This document shows, in pieces, positions 45,064-53,767 of a DNA stretch of 64,000 bases; position 1 is the stretch's first letter, and every line of letters begins with the position of its first letter. Source of the stretch: Glaciibacter superstes DSM 21135 (GTDB taxonomy: Bacteria; Actinomycetota; Actinomycetes; Actinomycetales; Microbacteriaceae); NCBI RefSeq assembly GCF_000421145.1, contig NZ_ATWH01000007.1:1-64000 (forward strand), given 5' to 3'. Under the pieces are notes generated by a model. It saw only the letters and a program-made list of their open reading frames with translations, was not told the DNA's origin and did not search any database. The position numbers and the translations under genes are program-made.

Positions 45064-46019
45064 GCCTTCACCGCCCGTAGTCGAGGATCGATGATGCCAC
45101 CGAGCACATCCACCACCCAGGTGATCAGGGTCACACCCACCGTCACCAACAGCACCAGCGCCGAGATCACCGGAAGATCGCTACCCAAGATGGAGTTCGC
45201 CAGAAGGGTGCCGACGCCCGGTACGGAGAAGATCGCCTCCGTCACGACAGCACCACCGACCAGGCTGGCGAGATTCAAACCCACCGCCACCAGGATCGAT
45301 CCTGCTGCGCTGTGCAGTCCGTAACCGAACAGCACGGTTCTGCGCGACAGACCACTGGCTGTAGCACGCGTGATGTACTCCTCGGAGTACACTCGCAGCA
45401 GGATCGAGCGGGTGAACCGGGCCAGGTTGCCGATGTACCCCATGGCCAGCGTGACCGCAGGAAGCACCATGTAGTACAGGTTCTGCACTGGATTCTGGAA
45501 GAACGGGACGTAACCGCCCGAGGGGAATAGCGGAACGATCATCGCGAACAGGTAAACCAGCAGTACGCCCAGGAAAAAGTTCGGGACCGACAACATCAGA
45601 ACAGAGGCTCCCGACGTGATCGTGTCAGCCGGCCGGTTATGCCGCGCCGCTCCCACCATCCCGAGCGCCACGCCGAAGAAAACGGCGATGAGCAGGGCCA
45701 GCAGTGTCAGCTCGAAAGTAACGGGCAGCGCGGCACCGATCATCTCGGAGACGTCCTGCGGGCGCAGGTAGGATCGGCCGAGATTACCTGTCAGAACCCC
45801 CGTGATCCAGAGCCAATACTGCACTGGAAACGGGCGATCGAGGAACAGACTCTGTCTGATCTGGGCGATCTGTTCCGCGCTCGCGCCGCTTTCCTGCCCA
45901 CCGAGAATTGTACTGACAGGATCTGGCAGGACCACTCGCGTCACGTAGAACGTGATCACACTGACCAGGAAGACCACCACGACAGTCGAGAGCAGACGAC
46001 GCAATGTAAACGTAATCAT
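45060..46019 (-). CDS. Oligopeptide-type ABC permease, OppB-like
   Basis: 319 residues with 6 membrane segments; DRPFPVQYWLWITGVLTGNLGRSY and the loop YITRATASGLSRRTVLFGYGLH are typical of DppB/OppB. ATG at 46019 gives the standard MITFTLRRLLS start; another in-frame ATG six codons upstream (46037) is possible. An 86-base gap follows the binding-protein gene. Confidence 0.92.
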   Translation of the reverse strand: MITFTLRRLLSTVVVVFLVSVITFYVTRVVLPDPVSTILGGQESGASAEQIAQIRQSLFLDRPFPVQYWLWITGVLTGNLGRSYLRPQDVSEMIGAALPVTFELTLLALLIAVFFGVALGMVGAARHNRPADTITSGASVLMLSVPNFFLGVLLVYLFAMIVPLFPSGGYVPFFQNPVQNLYYMVLPAVTLAMGYIGNLARFTRSILLRVYSEEYITRATASGLSRRTVLFGYGLHSAAGSILVAVGLNLASLVGGAVVTEAIFSVPGVGTLLANSILGSDLPVISALVLLVTVGVTLITWVVDVLGGIIDPRLRAVKA

Positions 46020-46124
46020 CTCCGCCTGCACCTCCATTCGTCATGCGGATACTTCATAGTTGACAACCAAGACACGTGTCTCGGTTCGATCGGGCTTCAG
46101 GGGCTTCCTGCGCGGCGTTGCCGG

Positions 46125-47714
46125 TCAGTCCATCCACATGTCCTTGAAGCGGATGATGCCATCGCCGTACTGTTCGACACCGTGCAGGTCCGTGCGGAAG
46201 GCGATCGTGTTGTCAGGCCATGCAACCGACAGAGACACGGCGTCTTCGGCGAGAAGCGAATAGACCTCGCCGTACAGCGGCGCGGCCTCTTTGTGGTCGT
46301 TGATCGCGGCCGCCTGGTCGAGCAGTTCGTCTACCTTTGGGTTGTTGTAGTGGTTCGAGTTCTGGGCGCCCTCACTGTGGAATACGATGCGAAGCAGACC
46401 GTCGGGATCAGCCCGCGGTGACCAGCTGGAGATCCACCAGGGGATGCGTCCGGCTTTGATCTGCGAGTTGTAGTCGGCCGCGGGGGTGGTCTGTAGTGTG
46501 ACGTTCATTCCGGTCTTCTTCAATCCGTCGAGCATCGCCTGCGCCACAGCACTGTTGCGCGATTGCGACGATGTTCCCAGCGGGATCTCGACGCCCGGGT
46601 CCGCGGCTTTCTCCAGGAAGTCCTTCGCCTTCTTGACATCGAAGTCGTAGTCCGGGCCAGCGAAGTTCTTGTCGACGGCCCAGCCGACTCCGATGGGCGT
46701 ATTCGCCGGCCTCGCCTTGCCCTGGTAGACGGTCTTGATCACCGCATCCTTGTTGATTCCGTACGCGATGGCCTTACGGATGTTCACGTCATCGAACGGC
46801 GCGGAGAGATAACTGACCGTGGAGAAATACCACACACCGGTCGGATTCGTCATTGACGTCACACCTTGCGCTCCAGCGATCGTCGGAATCAAGCTGGGAT
46901 CCAGCTGATCGATGATGGTCGCCTCTCCGGTGCGCAATCTGGTTATCTGAGATGACGCCTCCGGGACGCCGTCGAACCGGATGCTGTTCAGATAGGCGGA
47001 GCGCGCGTTCCAGTTCTTGTCGAACCGCTCCAACACGATGTAGCTGCCCTGCTGGAACTCTGCGACCTTGTACGGACCGGTCCCCACTCCGTGGGCGCCG
47101 TAATCCTCACCGTACTTCTTGATCGCCGTAGGAGACGAGATGAATCCCGGTCGCTCGCCGAGGGATGCCAGCAGCGGACGCCAAGGGCGATCCAGCTGGA
47201 TCACGACCGTCAGCGCATCCGGGGCTTCGACCGACTTGATAGCCACGAGATGGCCCGCCTGCCCCGACTTCGTCGCAGGGTCTCGCACCCGGTCGAGGTT
47301 GAACTTCACCGCCTGAGCATCACACGGCGTGTCGTCATGGAAAACGACATTTGGTCGCAGCTTGAAAGTCAGAGTCGTATCGTCGTTGCTGTATTTCCAC
47401 TCGGACGCCAGATCCGGGACTACCTTCAGGTCCTTGTCATAGGTGACCAGACCGTTGTACATCGCGTAATACACGAAACGCTCCGAATACGCTGCGGAGA
47501 AAGCCGGATCCAAGGTTCGCAGATCGAAGTTGCCCGCATACTTCAGATCCCCCCCGACTCTCTTCTTACCGCCATTGGTCGAACCCGTCGTACCAGTCCG
47601 ACTAGGCGACACTCCACAACCGGCCAACAGGCCACCGGCGGCCACCCCCCCTCCCAGAAGGAGCAGTCCCCTGCGGGTTATCGGCAGAGAAAATGATTGA
47701 GTTTCGTACTTCAT
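46125..47714 (-). CDS. ABC substrate-binding protein family 5 (Opp/Dpp type), lipoprotein
   Basis: 529 residues. The N-terminus has a twin-Arg-like start (ITRRGLLLLGGG) followed by a lipobox LLAGC. The core YAGNFDLRTLDPAFSAAYSER, FKLRPNVVFHDDTPCDAQ, GTGPYKVAEF and SWSPRADPDGLLRIVF is diagnostic. Ligands of this family range from peptides to nickel, sugars and opines; the absence of peptidase genes nearby argues against simple peptide use. Confidence 0.92.
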   Translation of the reverse strand: MKYETQSFSLPITRRGLLLLGGGVAAGGLLAGCGVSPSRTGTTGSTNGGKKRVGGDLKYAGNFDLRTLDPAFSAAYSERFVYYAMYNGLVTYDKDLKVVPDLASEWKYSNDDTTLTFKLRPNVVFHDDTPCDAQAVKFNLDRVRDPATKSGQAGHLVAIKSVEAPDALTVVIQLDRPWRPLLASLGERPGFISSPTAIKKYGEDYGAHGVGTGPYKVAEFQQGSYIVLERFDKNWNARSAYLNSIRFDGVPEASSQITRLRTGEATIIDQLDPSLIPTIAGAQGVTSMTNPTGVWYFSTVSYLSAPFDDVNIRKAIAYGINKDAVIKTVYQGKARPANTPIGVGWAVDKNFAGPDYDFDVKKAKDFLEKAADPGVEIPLGTSSQSRNSAVAQAMLDGLKKTGMNVTLQTTPAADYNSQIKAGRIPWWISSWSPRADPDGLLRIVFHSEGAQNSNHYNNPKVDELLDQAAAINDHKEAAPLYGEVYSLLAEDAVSLSVAWPDNTIAFRTDLHGVEQYGDGIIRFKDMWMD

Positions 47715-47765
47715 AACGGCAGATCTCCTCTTCAGTGAGCTGATGTACCAACAGCAGGTTTCGTA

Positions 47766-48650
47766 TTACAGGGCATCGGGTTCGGGCGCGCGTGTGAACG
47801 TCATTCTTTGGCGCCCGTCCGCACGCAATGTGGCGGCGATGGCGGCGAGACCCTCCAGCGAGCCATTCACCATGGCGACGGGCGCCAATTTCAGCGCACC
47901 ACCGGCAACCGCGCTGCGCATAATAGTGGGCTCTCTCAAGACGAATCGAAATCCTCGCCACGGTTCGGACGGCAGGTAGTACAACCCTCCGGGAGCGAGA
48001 ACCTGAGTTGTGGCGGAGGATGTCAACGGCAGCGGCGTTTCACCTTCGCGTCCTCCTAGTTCGTTCCAGAACCGGGTGATCGGTCCACCGGCATAGGTGT
48101 TGGTGGCCGTTCCCCTCATCGGCAGCAAGTCACGCACCGCCTCGATCAGCGCCGGATCGGCGTCAGCGCGAAAGACCAGCGGAGCGGTCACATCGCCCAA
48201 GGTCACATGCATATCTGCCGCATCGGCCTGCGTGTCCGCGACATCGACCTCCCGCACGATCGTCGCGGCCGCGCCATCGAACTGCGCGGCACGAGCCAGT
48301 TCCTGCAGCCGGGTCGTGTTCGTCTCAATCACGCCGATCGGGACAATGGGTCGGATCACCTCCGCCGCCTGACTCTTGGCGTCGCCATAGCCCAGGGTGA
48401 TGCGCCGGCTCACCGGTTCGTAACCCACCAGGCCGAGATACTGATAGGGGTAGCGGAGCTCGATCCCGGCCTCCGGAGATCCGGAGCTTGCTACTGGACC
48501 GAGTGAGGTGAGCAGCGCGCCGCTCCATTGATCCTGTCCCAGGCGAAATTTGCCCTGAGGTAGCAGGAACTGTGCAGGATCCAGCCCGCCCGCAATCGCA
48601 CGGACCGGAAAGACCTCGCCATTGATGTCGATCGCGACGGTGTTAGTCAC
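47766..48650 (-). CDS. Two-domain cyclophilin-like protein (DUF3830-related)
   Basis: 294 residues, no signal peptide. The two halves show the same order of elements as the DUF3830 proteins encoded at 49697 and 50169: a Tyr/Pro strand (ELRYPYQYLGLVGY.. and LAPGGLYYLPSEPWRGFRF), a Gly/Ala strand of YGDA/REPTIM type, then an L.ELA/LEGLAAIAA helix and a final hydrophobic strand. DUF3830 has a cyclophilin-like fold by structure but no proven activity. GTG start with GGAGG. It precedes the importer binding protein by 51 bases in the same transcription unit. Confidence 0.6.
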   Translation of the reverse strand: MTNTVAIDINGEVFPVRAIAGGLDPAQFLLPQGKFRLGQDQWSGALLTSLGPVASSGSPEAGIELRYPYQYLGLVGYEPVSRRITLGYGDAKSQAAEVIRPIVPIGVIETNTTRLQELARAAQFDGAAATIVREVDVADTQADAADMHVTLGDVTAPLVFRADADPALIEAVRDLLPMRGTATNTYAGGPITRFWNELGGREGETPLPLTSSATTQVLAPGGLYYLPSEPWRGFRFVLREPTIMRSAVAGGALKLAPVAMVNGSLEGLAAIAATLRADGRQRMTFTRAPEPDAL

Positions 48651-48690
48651 GTGTGCCTCCGCAATTCAGATTGGATCGTAGAATTCATGG

Positions 48691-49680
48691 TCATCGGAGC
48701 GCGGCCGCCACTGCTTCGCAGTCATCGACCACGTCGTCGACGGCGTCGCCCAAGAAGATCAAGGCAACCTGATCAGTGCCCGCCGCGGCCAGCGCTTCGA
48801 CGTGCTCCACCGCGGCTGCCGCTGAGCCCAGAATGTTACGCTCCTCGAACTCGGCGATCAGCTCATCCTCCGATTTGCCGGTGAACGTGACCTGCCTGCG
48901 AAAATGCTGGCTCTCGACCAGCCGGCTCCGAGCAGATCGTCCGCCGCCCTCCAGGCATACCCACGTCTGGACAGCCAGCGGAAGCTCGGTCTCAGCACGA
49001 CCGTGTTTGGTCAGCGCCCTCGCCATCTGCTCTCGCTTCACCACGACCTGCGCCGGCGATCGGCTCGCGAGGATCCAGCCGTCGGCCAACTCTGCCGCCC
49101 GATCGAGCCCGAGATCCGAGTCGCCGCTTGTGTAGATCGGCAGCGTTCCCACAGGCTTGGGGAAGCTCCCGACGTCATCAAACTCGAACTCCGTGCCATG
49201 GAATGACGCAGATTCCTGCTCGAACAAAGCGTGCAGCGCCTGGATGAGCTCGCTCAGGGTCCTGCCCCTGTGTCGGCGGGGCGAACCCGGGCGAGCCAAC
49301 ATGGTCGTCTCCTCGACATACGTCCCGATACCGAGGCCCGCGATGACGTTGCCGCCGTTGATCTGGTCGAGAGTAGCCAGTTGCTTCGCCAGGAGCAACG
49401 GGTGATGCAGCGGCGCGACCAGCGTTCCAAACACCAGCTGCATACCCGGCACCTGACCAGCCACGTTCGCCATGATCATTAGCGGGTCATAGAAGTTCGG
49501 AACCCCCGATGCCGTTGCGGCGACAGCGTTCTGGGTGATCAGATGCTGGTTTCCCCACAGCGACGTGTATCCGGCGTCGGCGGCCACGCGGCTGAGCCGT
49601 ACAATGTCCGCTGGCGAGGCGAATCCCGGGGCGTAGGCAATTCCCTCACGGCAAGTGGAAATCCCGAATCCTAGCTGCAC
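48691..49680 (-). CDS. LLM-class (luciferase-like) F420/FMN-dependent oxidoreductase
   Basis: 329 residues, bacterial-luciferase-like barrel: LGFGISTCREG, LWGNQHL, FGTLVAPLHHPLLLAKQLATLDQINGG, AGLGIGTYVEE, PIYTSGDSDLGLDRAAELADGW. The motif set fits the F420-using branch, and an F420-reducing G6P dehydrogenase is encoded in the same run of genes. GTG start at 49680, 17 bases after the DUF3830 gene. May reduce or oxidise the imported compound. Confidence 0.85.
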   Translation of the reverse strand: MQLGFGISTCREGIAYAPGFASPADIVRLSRVAADAGYTSLWGNQHLITQNAVAATASGVPNFYDPLMIMANVAGQVPGMQLVFGTLVAPLHHPLLLAKQLATLDQINGGNVIAGLGIGTYVEETTMLARPGSPRRHRGRTLSELIQALHALFEQESASFHGTEFEFDDVGSFPKPVGTLPIYTSGDSDLGLDRAAELADGWILASRSPAQVVVKREQMARALTKHGRAETELPLAVQTWVCLEGGGRSARSRLVESQHFRRQVTFTGKSEDELIAEFEERNILGSAAAAVEHVEALAAAGTDQVALIFLGDAVDDVVDDCEAVAAALR

Positions 49681-49696
49681 GATTTGCTACCCCAGC

Positions 49697-50128
49697 CTAT
49701 TCGGCTCGCTCGATTGTCACGTTCAACGGACCGTCGAAGATGATGCGCTGCGAAGCCTCCACGAACTCGCCCAGGCCCTCGTCGATCTTGCCAATGTGCG
49801 CGACATCCAGCGGCATGCAGAACGGGTTGAGCCACCGTGCGTCGCCATAGGCGATCCCGATCTTGTACCGCTCGTTGATGTAGTTCGGGAAGTAAATGAT
49901 GTCGCCGGGGGTCAGCTTGTCGGCCACATTTTCGATACCGTCCTCGGCCACTGTGAGTTTGTGCTCCTGTTCGGTGCGCCAGGCGTCCCCGGACCAACGG
50001 GTCTGGATCGTACGCTCCTCGAGAGGAAGCGCGCTCCACAAACCTTCGGTGGTCTTGGGTGCCAGGTCTTCGAACAAGGTGGCGGTGGCGACGACATCAC
50101 CAATCCTGATGCGAATCCGTCGGTTCAT
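49697..50128 (-). CDS. DUF3830 family protein, single cyclophilin-like domain
   Basis: 143 residues: RIRIRIGDVVATATLFEDLA, then KTTEGLWSALPLEERTIQTRWSG, LTPGDIIYFPNYINERYKIGIAYGDARW and a helix GEFVEASQRI. This is the usual length and motif order of DUF3830. ATG at 50128 is preferred over an open frame reaching 50251 because the family starts at this point. Function unknown; it lies between the LLM enzyme and a second, doubled member of the same family. Confidence 0.8.
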   Translation of the reverse strand: MNRRIRIRIGDVVATATLFEDLAPKTTEGLWSALPLEERTIQTRWSGDAWRTEQEHKLTVAEDGIENVADKLTPGDIIYFPNYINERYKIGIAYGDARWLNPFCMPLDVAHIGKIDEGLGEFVEASQRIIFDGPLNVTIERAE

Positions 50129-50168
50129 TGCTTGTGCCTTTCGTTGAGCTGTCTGTCGAGTGGCGACC

Positions 50169-51032
50169 TCACGCCAGCTCGATGGAAATCGGCTTGGCGC
50201 CCTCTGTGAGCTGGGCCAAGGCACGTTCCTGCACTGCAGACCAGTCACCATCCAACGCGATAACTGGCGTCAGCACTTCGCGGATGCCGTCTCTGAGCGT
50301 GTTACTGCTCCGTCCGTAGACAAAGCTGAGCTCGTCGTGTGCGAAGGAGTAGTAGATGGTGCCCGGGGTCACCAGGTGAGTGCTGGAGGCTTCCCGCTCC
50401 GTCATGTCCAGACCGACACATCCGGTTGACAGCTCCAGTGTGCTGTGTTGACCGCGCCAGGTACTGGTGATGGACTTTAGGATTACAGGCAGTTTGCCGA
50501 TCAGGGCTGCCGTCGTCACCGGAGATCCCTGCTCCAGCAGGGTTCCACTCAAGGACAGTCCGTCGTAGTCGATGACGACCTTGCGGCCCTGGTGCTCGAT
50601 GGGGCGCAGCGGCGTCGTCTGATCGTCCGACAGGGAGAAGCTGAGCGGGACGGCACCGGTATGGCGAATCTCGGTGACAACAGCAATCAGCTCGGTCAGA
50701 TCCCCATCCAAAGTGCCGAGCTTCGTCAGCGAACTCGCCGCGGTGGGACCCGAGAACCTTGCGTTGCCGTACGCAAACGCGATCTCGCGGACACCCGGGT
50801 GATAGATCACGACACCCGGCCACTGGTAGTGGACGACATCCTCAACTTCGGAGACGTTGTCGATCGGTACATCCTCAAGCATCCGGAACATTTGTCCCGA
50901 CGTCTGCGCATGAACCGCGCGCCCGCTGAACGGTAGCGCGTCAGCAAAAGCAGCAGCAGTCGTTGGAGCGCCATCGACATTCAGTTGGATCCGGATCGTC
51001 ACGTCCCCGACGGTGGCGTCTACATAAGTCAT
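50169..51032 (-). CDS. Two-domain DUF3830-like protein
   Basis: 287 residues built from two DUF3830-like domains: 1-143 (VGDVTIRIQLNVDGAPTT, YQWPGVVIYHPGVREIAFAYGNARF) and 145-287 (VVIDYDGLSLSGTLLEQGSP, VTPGTIYYSFAHDELSFVYGRSS). Each domain repeats the strand, the xxPGxxxY loop, the Y-G turn and the terminal helix. ATG at 51032 has AAAGGG upstream. It is the first gene after the GTATAC region and diverges from the GntR gene. Confidence 0.7.
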   Translation of the reverse strand: MTYVDATVGDVTIRIQLNVDGAPTTAAAFADALPFSGRAVHAQTSGQMFRMLEDVPIDNVSEVEDVVHYQWPGVVIYHPGVREIAFAYGNARFSGPTAASSLTKLGTLDGDLTELIAVVTEIRHTGAVPLSFSLSDDQTTPLRPIEHQGRKVVIDYDGLSLSGTLLEQGSPVTTAALIGKLPVILKSITSTWRGQHSTLELSTGCVGLDMTEREASSTHLVTPGTIYYSFAHDELSFVYGRSSNTLRDGIREVLTPVIALDGDWSAVQERALAQLTEGAKPISIELA

Positions 51033-51098
51033 CAGAGTGTTGCCCTTTCGCTGGGCGCTCGGGTCGACCGTCATGGAAGAGTTTCGACCCTTACGTCG

Positions 51099-51203
51099 TT
51101 GTATACAGGAATGCTATATTGGTATGCGCTGGGATGCAATAGGGAGTTGCGAGCAAGATGCAGACCAACGCGATCCGGAATCAGATTCGTCACCTGTATA
51201 CCA
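51099..51203. promoter_or_regulatory. Two GTATAC operators between the DUF3830 operon and the GntR gene
   Basis: TTGTATACAGG (51099-51109) and CCTGTATACCA (51193-51203) lie in the 220-base divergent gap, one near each start. Their position suits simultaneous control of both divergent units by the GntR protein. Confidence 0.65.
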
Positions 51204-51252
51204 GCGGACCCGTGTGGATACGGTAGCCTCGCTTCACGGGAGGGAGTGGCCC

Positions 51253-51939
51253 ATGACAAGTAAGACGCGCGGCAACGAGCCGCCATCAGCAGTCGAACGC
51301 AGGCCTTCGACCTACGCACGAATCAAGCAGGCGATCGCTGACGGTCGCCTTGCTCCCGGTGCTCCGCTGGTGGAGACCGCCTTGGCCGAATGGTGCGAGG
51401 TGAGTCGAACGCCAATCCGAGAAGCGTTGACGCGGCTTGAACAGGACGGCCTGGTCACCCGCACCGACCGCGGACTGGTGGTACGCGAACGTAGCCCCGA
51501 AGAGGTACTCGACATCTACGAGACCCGTATCGTGCTCGAAGGGACCGTTGCCCGTACCGCGGCCGCACGCCGAACGCCTATCGACCTGATCCACTTGCGC
51601 CATGCTGCAAGCGAAATGGCCGCCGTGGATACTGCCGATGAGGAAGCGATGGCGGCCGCCAACCGAGCCTTCCATCGTCGGCTGTGGGCGGCTAGTCACA
51701 ACGAATCATTGACCGACCTACTGGATCGCCTTGACTTCCACATAGCACGGTATCCGCGGACCACTCTGTCCCGACCGGGTCGCTGGGAACAAGCTCTCGT
51801 CGAACACGGTGAGATCGTTGCGGCGGTCGAGGAGCGGCAACTCCAGTTGGCCGAGGACCTTGCGCGAGAACATTTCACAAAAGCCCGTGATATCCGCTTG
51901 GAGATTCTGGCTTCCGAGATAGACTCTTCCGCGGTCTGA
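51253..51939 (+). CDS. GntR-family regulator, FCD type, of block B
   Basis: 228 residues: winged helix (about 20-85; LVETALAEWCEVSRTPIREALTRLEQDG) and FCD domain (about 95-220) with Asn/Asp-His ligands (NRAFHRRLW, EHGEIVAAV, REHF). ATG at 51253 is preceded by GGGAGGGAG; an upstream open frame to 51037 is unlike the family. Palindromes of the TGTATAC type at its own promoter, at the flavoprotein gene and at the ETF operon make it the probable regulator. Confidence 0.88.
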   Translation: MTSKTRGNEPPSAVERRPSTYARIKQAIADGRLAPGAPLVETALAEWCEVSRTPIREALTRLEQDGLVTRTDRGLVVRERSPEEVLDIYETRIVLEGTVARTAAARRTPIDLIHLRHAASEMAAVDTADEEAMAAANRAFHRRLWAASHNESLTDLLDRLDFHIARYPRTTLSRPGRWEQALVEHGEIVAAVEERQLQLAEDLAREHFTKARDIRLEILASEIDSSAV

Positions 51940-52106
51940 CCACTCGCGCTACTCCTCCGACACTCGACCTGCGCCGTAGGCGGCACCCGGGGACGGACCC
52001 ACGCTTTGTGCGCTGCCCTAAAGGAACGCCCGGCGTCGTCCGGAGTAGAGCCGAGTTCTCGGCATCTTGACACCCATCGACTTCCGTGCAACATTGTTTG
52101 TACTCG

Positions 52107-52118
52107 GCTGTATACAGC
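52107..52118. promoter_or_regulatory. GTATAC operator upstream of the TcuA-like gene
   Basis: GCTGTATACAGC is a perfect 12-base palindrome 36 bases before the TTG start, followed by the half-site CTGTATCC. The rest of the 215-base gap after the GntR gene holds no gene. Confidence 0.7.
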
Positions 52119-52154
52119 TGTATCCATACTTGTATCGTTCGGAGGCGACCTACC

Positions 52155-53726
52155 TTGACATCCAGCAACCTCATCCCCGATAGCTCCTCGCGGCCGTCAG
52201 CACACCCAACCGACGAGCATTTCGACGTAGTGGTGGTCGGTGGCGGCAACGCAGCATTGTGTGCAGCGATCTCTGCCGCCGAGTCCGGCGCTTCCGTCGT
52301 CGTACTGGAGCGTGCTCCCCGTGCCGAGCGTGGCGGCAACTCTGCCTTCACCGCCGGCGCCATGCGGGTGGCGTACGACGATGTTCAGGATGTTCTCGAC
52401 ATCGTCGAGGAGTTGAGCCCTGAGCAGATCCGGGAGACCGACTTCGGGACGTACACGCAGGAGCAGTTCCTTGACGACCTCGGCCGAGTAACGGAATACC
52501 GCACAGACCCTGACCTTGCTGAGATCATCGTCAATGACAGCTATGCAACATTGCTGTGGATGAAGAAGCACGGCATTCGTTTCGCCCCGATCTACGGCCG
52601 CCAGGCATTCAAGGTCGATGGTCGGTTCACTTTCTGGGGCGGATTGACTATTGAGACGATAGGCGGCGGTCAGGGTCTGGTCGATGGGCTAACCGCAGAA
52701 TGCGAACGGCTCGGCATCACGATCCGCTACGGCTGCCGGGCGACGTCGTTGGTCAGAGACGGCGATCGAGTGTGTGGCGTCAACTATCGCAGCGAAGGCA
52801 AGGTGAGCGAGATTTCTTGTGGAGCTGCGGTGATGGCCGCCGGGGGCTTCCAGGCCAACTCCGCCATGCGAGCCCAGTATCTGGGCCCGGGCTGGGACTT
52901 GGCGAAAGTGCGAGGAACCAGGTTCAACACCGGCGATGGTATTCGGATGGCAATGGATGTCGGTGCCGCCCCCTGGGGCCACTGGTCAGGATGTCATGCC
53001 GTCGGCTGGGAGTACAGCGCTCCGCCTTTCGGCGACCTGCGGATCGGCGACAGCTTCCAAAAGCACAGCTATCCGTTCTCGATCATGCTCAACGCGGACG
53101 GCAAGCGTTTCCTCGACGAGGGCGCCGATTTTCGCAATTACACCTACGCCAAGTACGGCAAAAGAATTCTTGAGCAACCGGGCCAGTTCGCCTGGCAGAT
53201 TTTTGACGGCTCACTCCTGCACTTGCTGCGGGACGAGTACCGAATCCGGGAGGTGACCAAGATAACCGCAAACACGATTGAACAACTGGTCACAAAGCTC
53301 GAGGGGGTGGACTCGGAGCAGGCGCTGCGGACGATAAATGATTTCAACGCGGCTATCGACACCGAACAGCCATTCAACCCGAATGTCAAGGACGGGCGGC
53401 GCACGACGACGTTGGAGGTCGACAAAACCAACTGGGCTGTCGGCCTACATGAACCACCCTTCCATGCGTATCGGGTCACCTGCGGCATCACCTTCACTTT
53501 CGGCGGCCTACACATCGGCCCCGACGCATCGGTGCTCGATGAAGACACCCAGGCTATTCCCGGATTGTTCGCATGCGGCGAGTTGGTCGGAGGCATCTTC
53601 TACTTCAACTACCCCGGCGGGAGCGGACTGACCGCCGGCGCGGTTTTCGGCCGCCGATCCGGGCGTGCGGCCGCACAGGCTGCGCTAACCGCGCGCTCTG
53701 GAGCATCCGACGTGCTCACTGCATAA
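52155..53726 (+). CDS. FAD flavoprotein, TcuA/fumarate-reductase-like dehydrogenase
   Basis: 523 residues. N-terminal FAD motif VVVVGGGNAALCAAISAAESG, then ERGGNSAFTAGAMR, the insert with RGTRFNTGDGIRMAMDVGA, and the C-terminal FAD loop GLFACGELVGGIFYFNYPGG with GLTAGAVFGRRSG. The motifs resemble tricarballylate dehydrogenase TcuA, which oxidises tricarballylate to cis-aconitate; related members act on fumarate or ketosteroids. TTG at 52155 follows GGAGG. No TcuB partner is present, so the ETF or b-type cytochrome of this block could accept the electrons. Confidence 0.82.
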   Translation: MTSSNLIPDSSSRPSAHPTDEHFDVVVVGGGNAALCAAISAAESGASVVVLERAPRAERGGNSAFTAGAMRVAYDDVQDVLDIVEELSPEQIRETDFGTYTQEQFLDDLGRVTEYRTDPDLAEIIVNDSYATLLWMKKHGIRFAPIYGRQAFKVDGRFTFWGGLTIETIGGGQGLVDGLTAECERLGITIRYGCRATSLVRDGDRVCGVNYRSEGKVSEISCGAAVMAAGGFQANSAMRAQYLGPGWDLAKVRGTRFNTGDGIRMAMDVGAAPWGHWSGCHAVGWEYSAPPFGDLRIGDSFQKHSYPFSIMLNADGKRFLDEGADFRNYTYAKYGKRILEQPGQFAWQIFDGSLLHLLRDEYRIREVTKITANTIEQLVTKLEGVDSEQALRTINDFNAAIDTEQPFNPNVKDGRRTTTLEVDKTNWAVGLHEPPFHAYRVTCGITFTFGGLHIGPDASVLDEDTQAIPGLFACGELVGGIFYFNYPGGSGLTAGAVFGRRSGRAAAQAALTARSGASDVLTA

Positions 53727-53767
53727 CGTCGACAGCCCGAAGCCGCCCTAACCCCAATACCGTTCAA

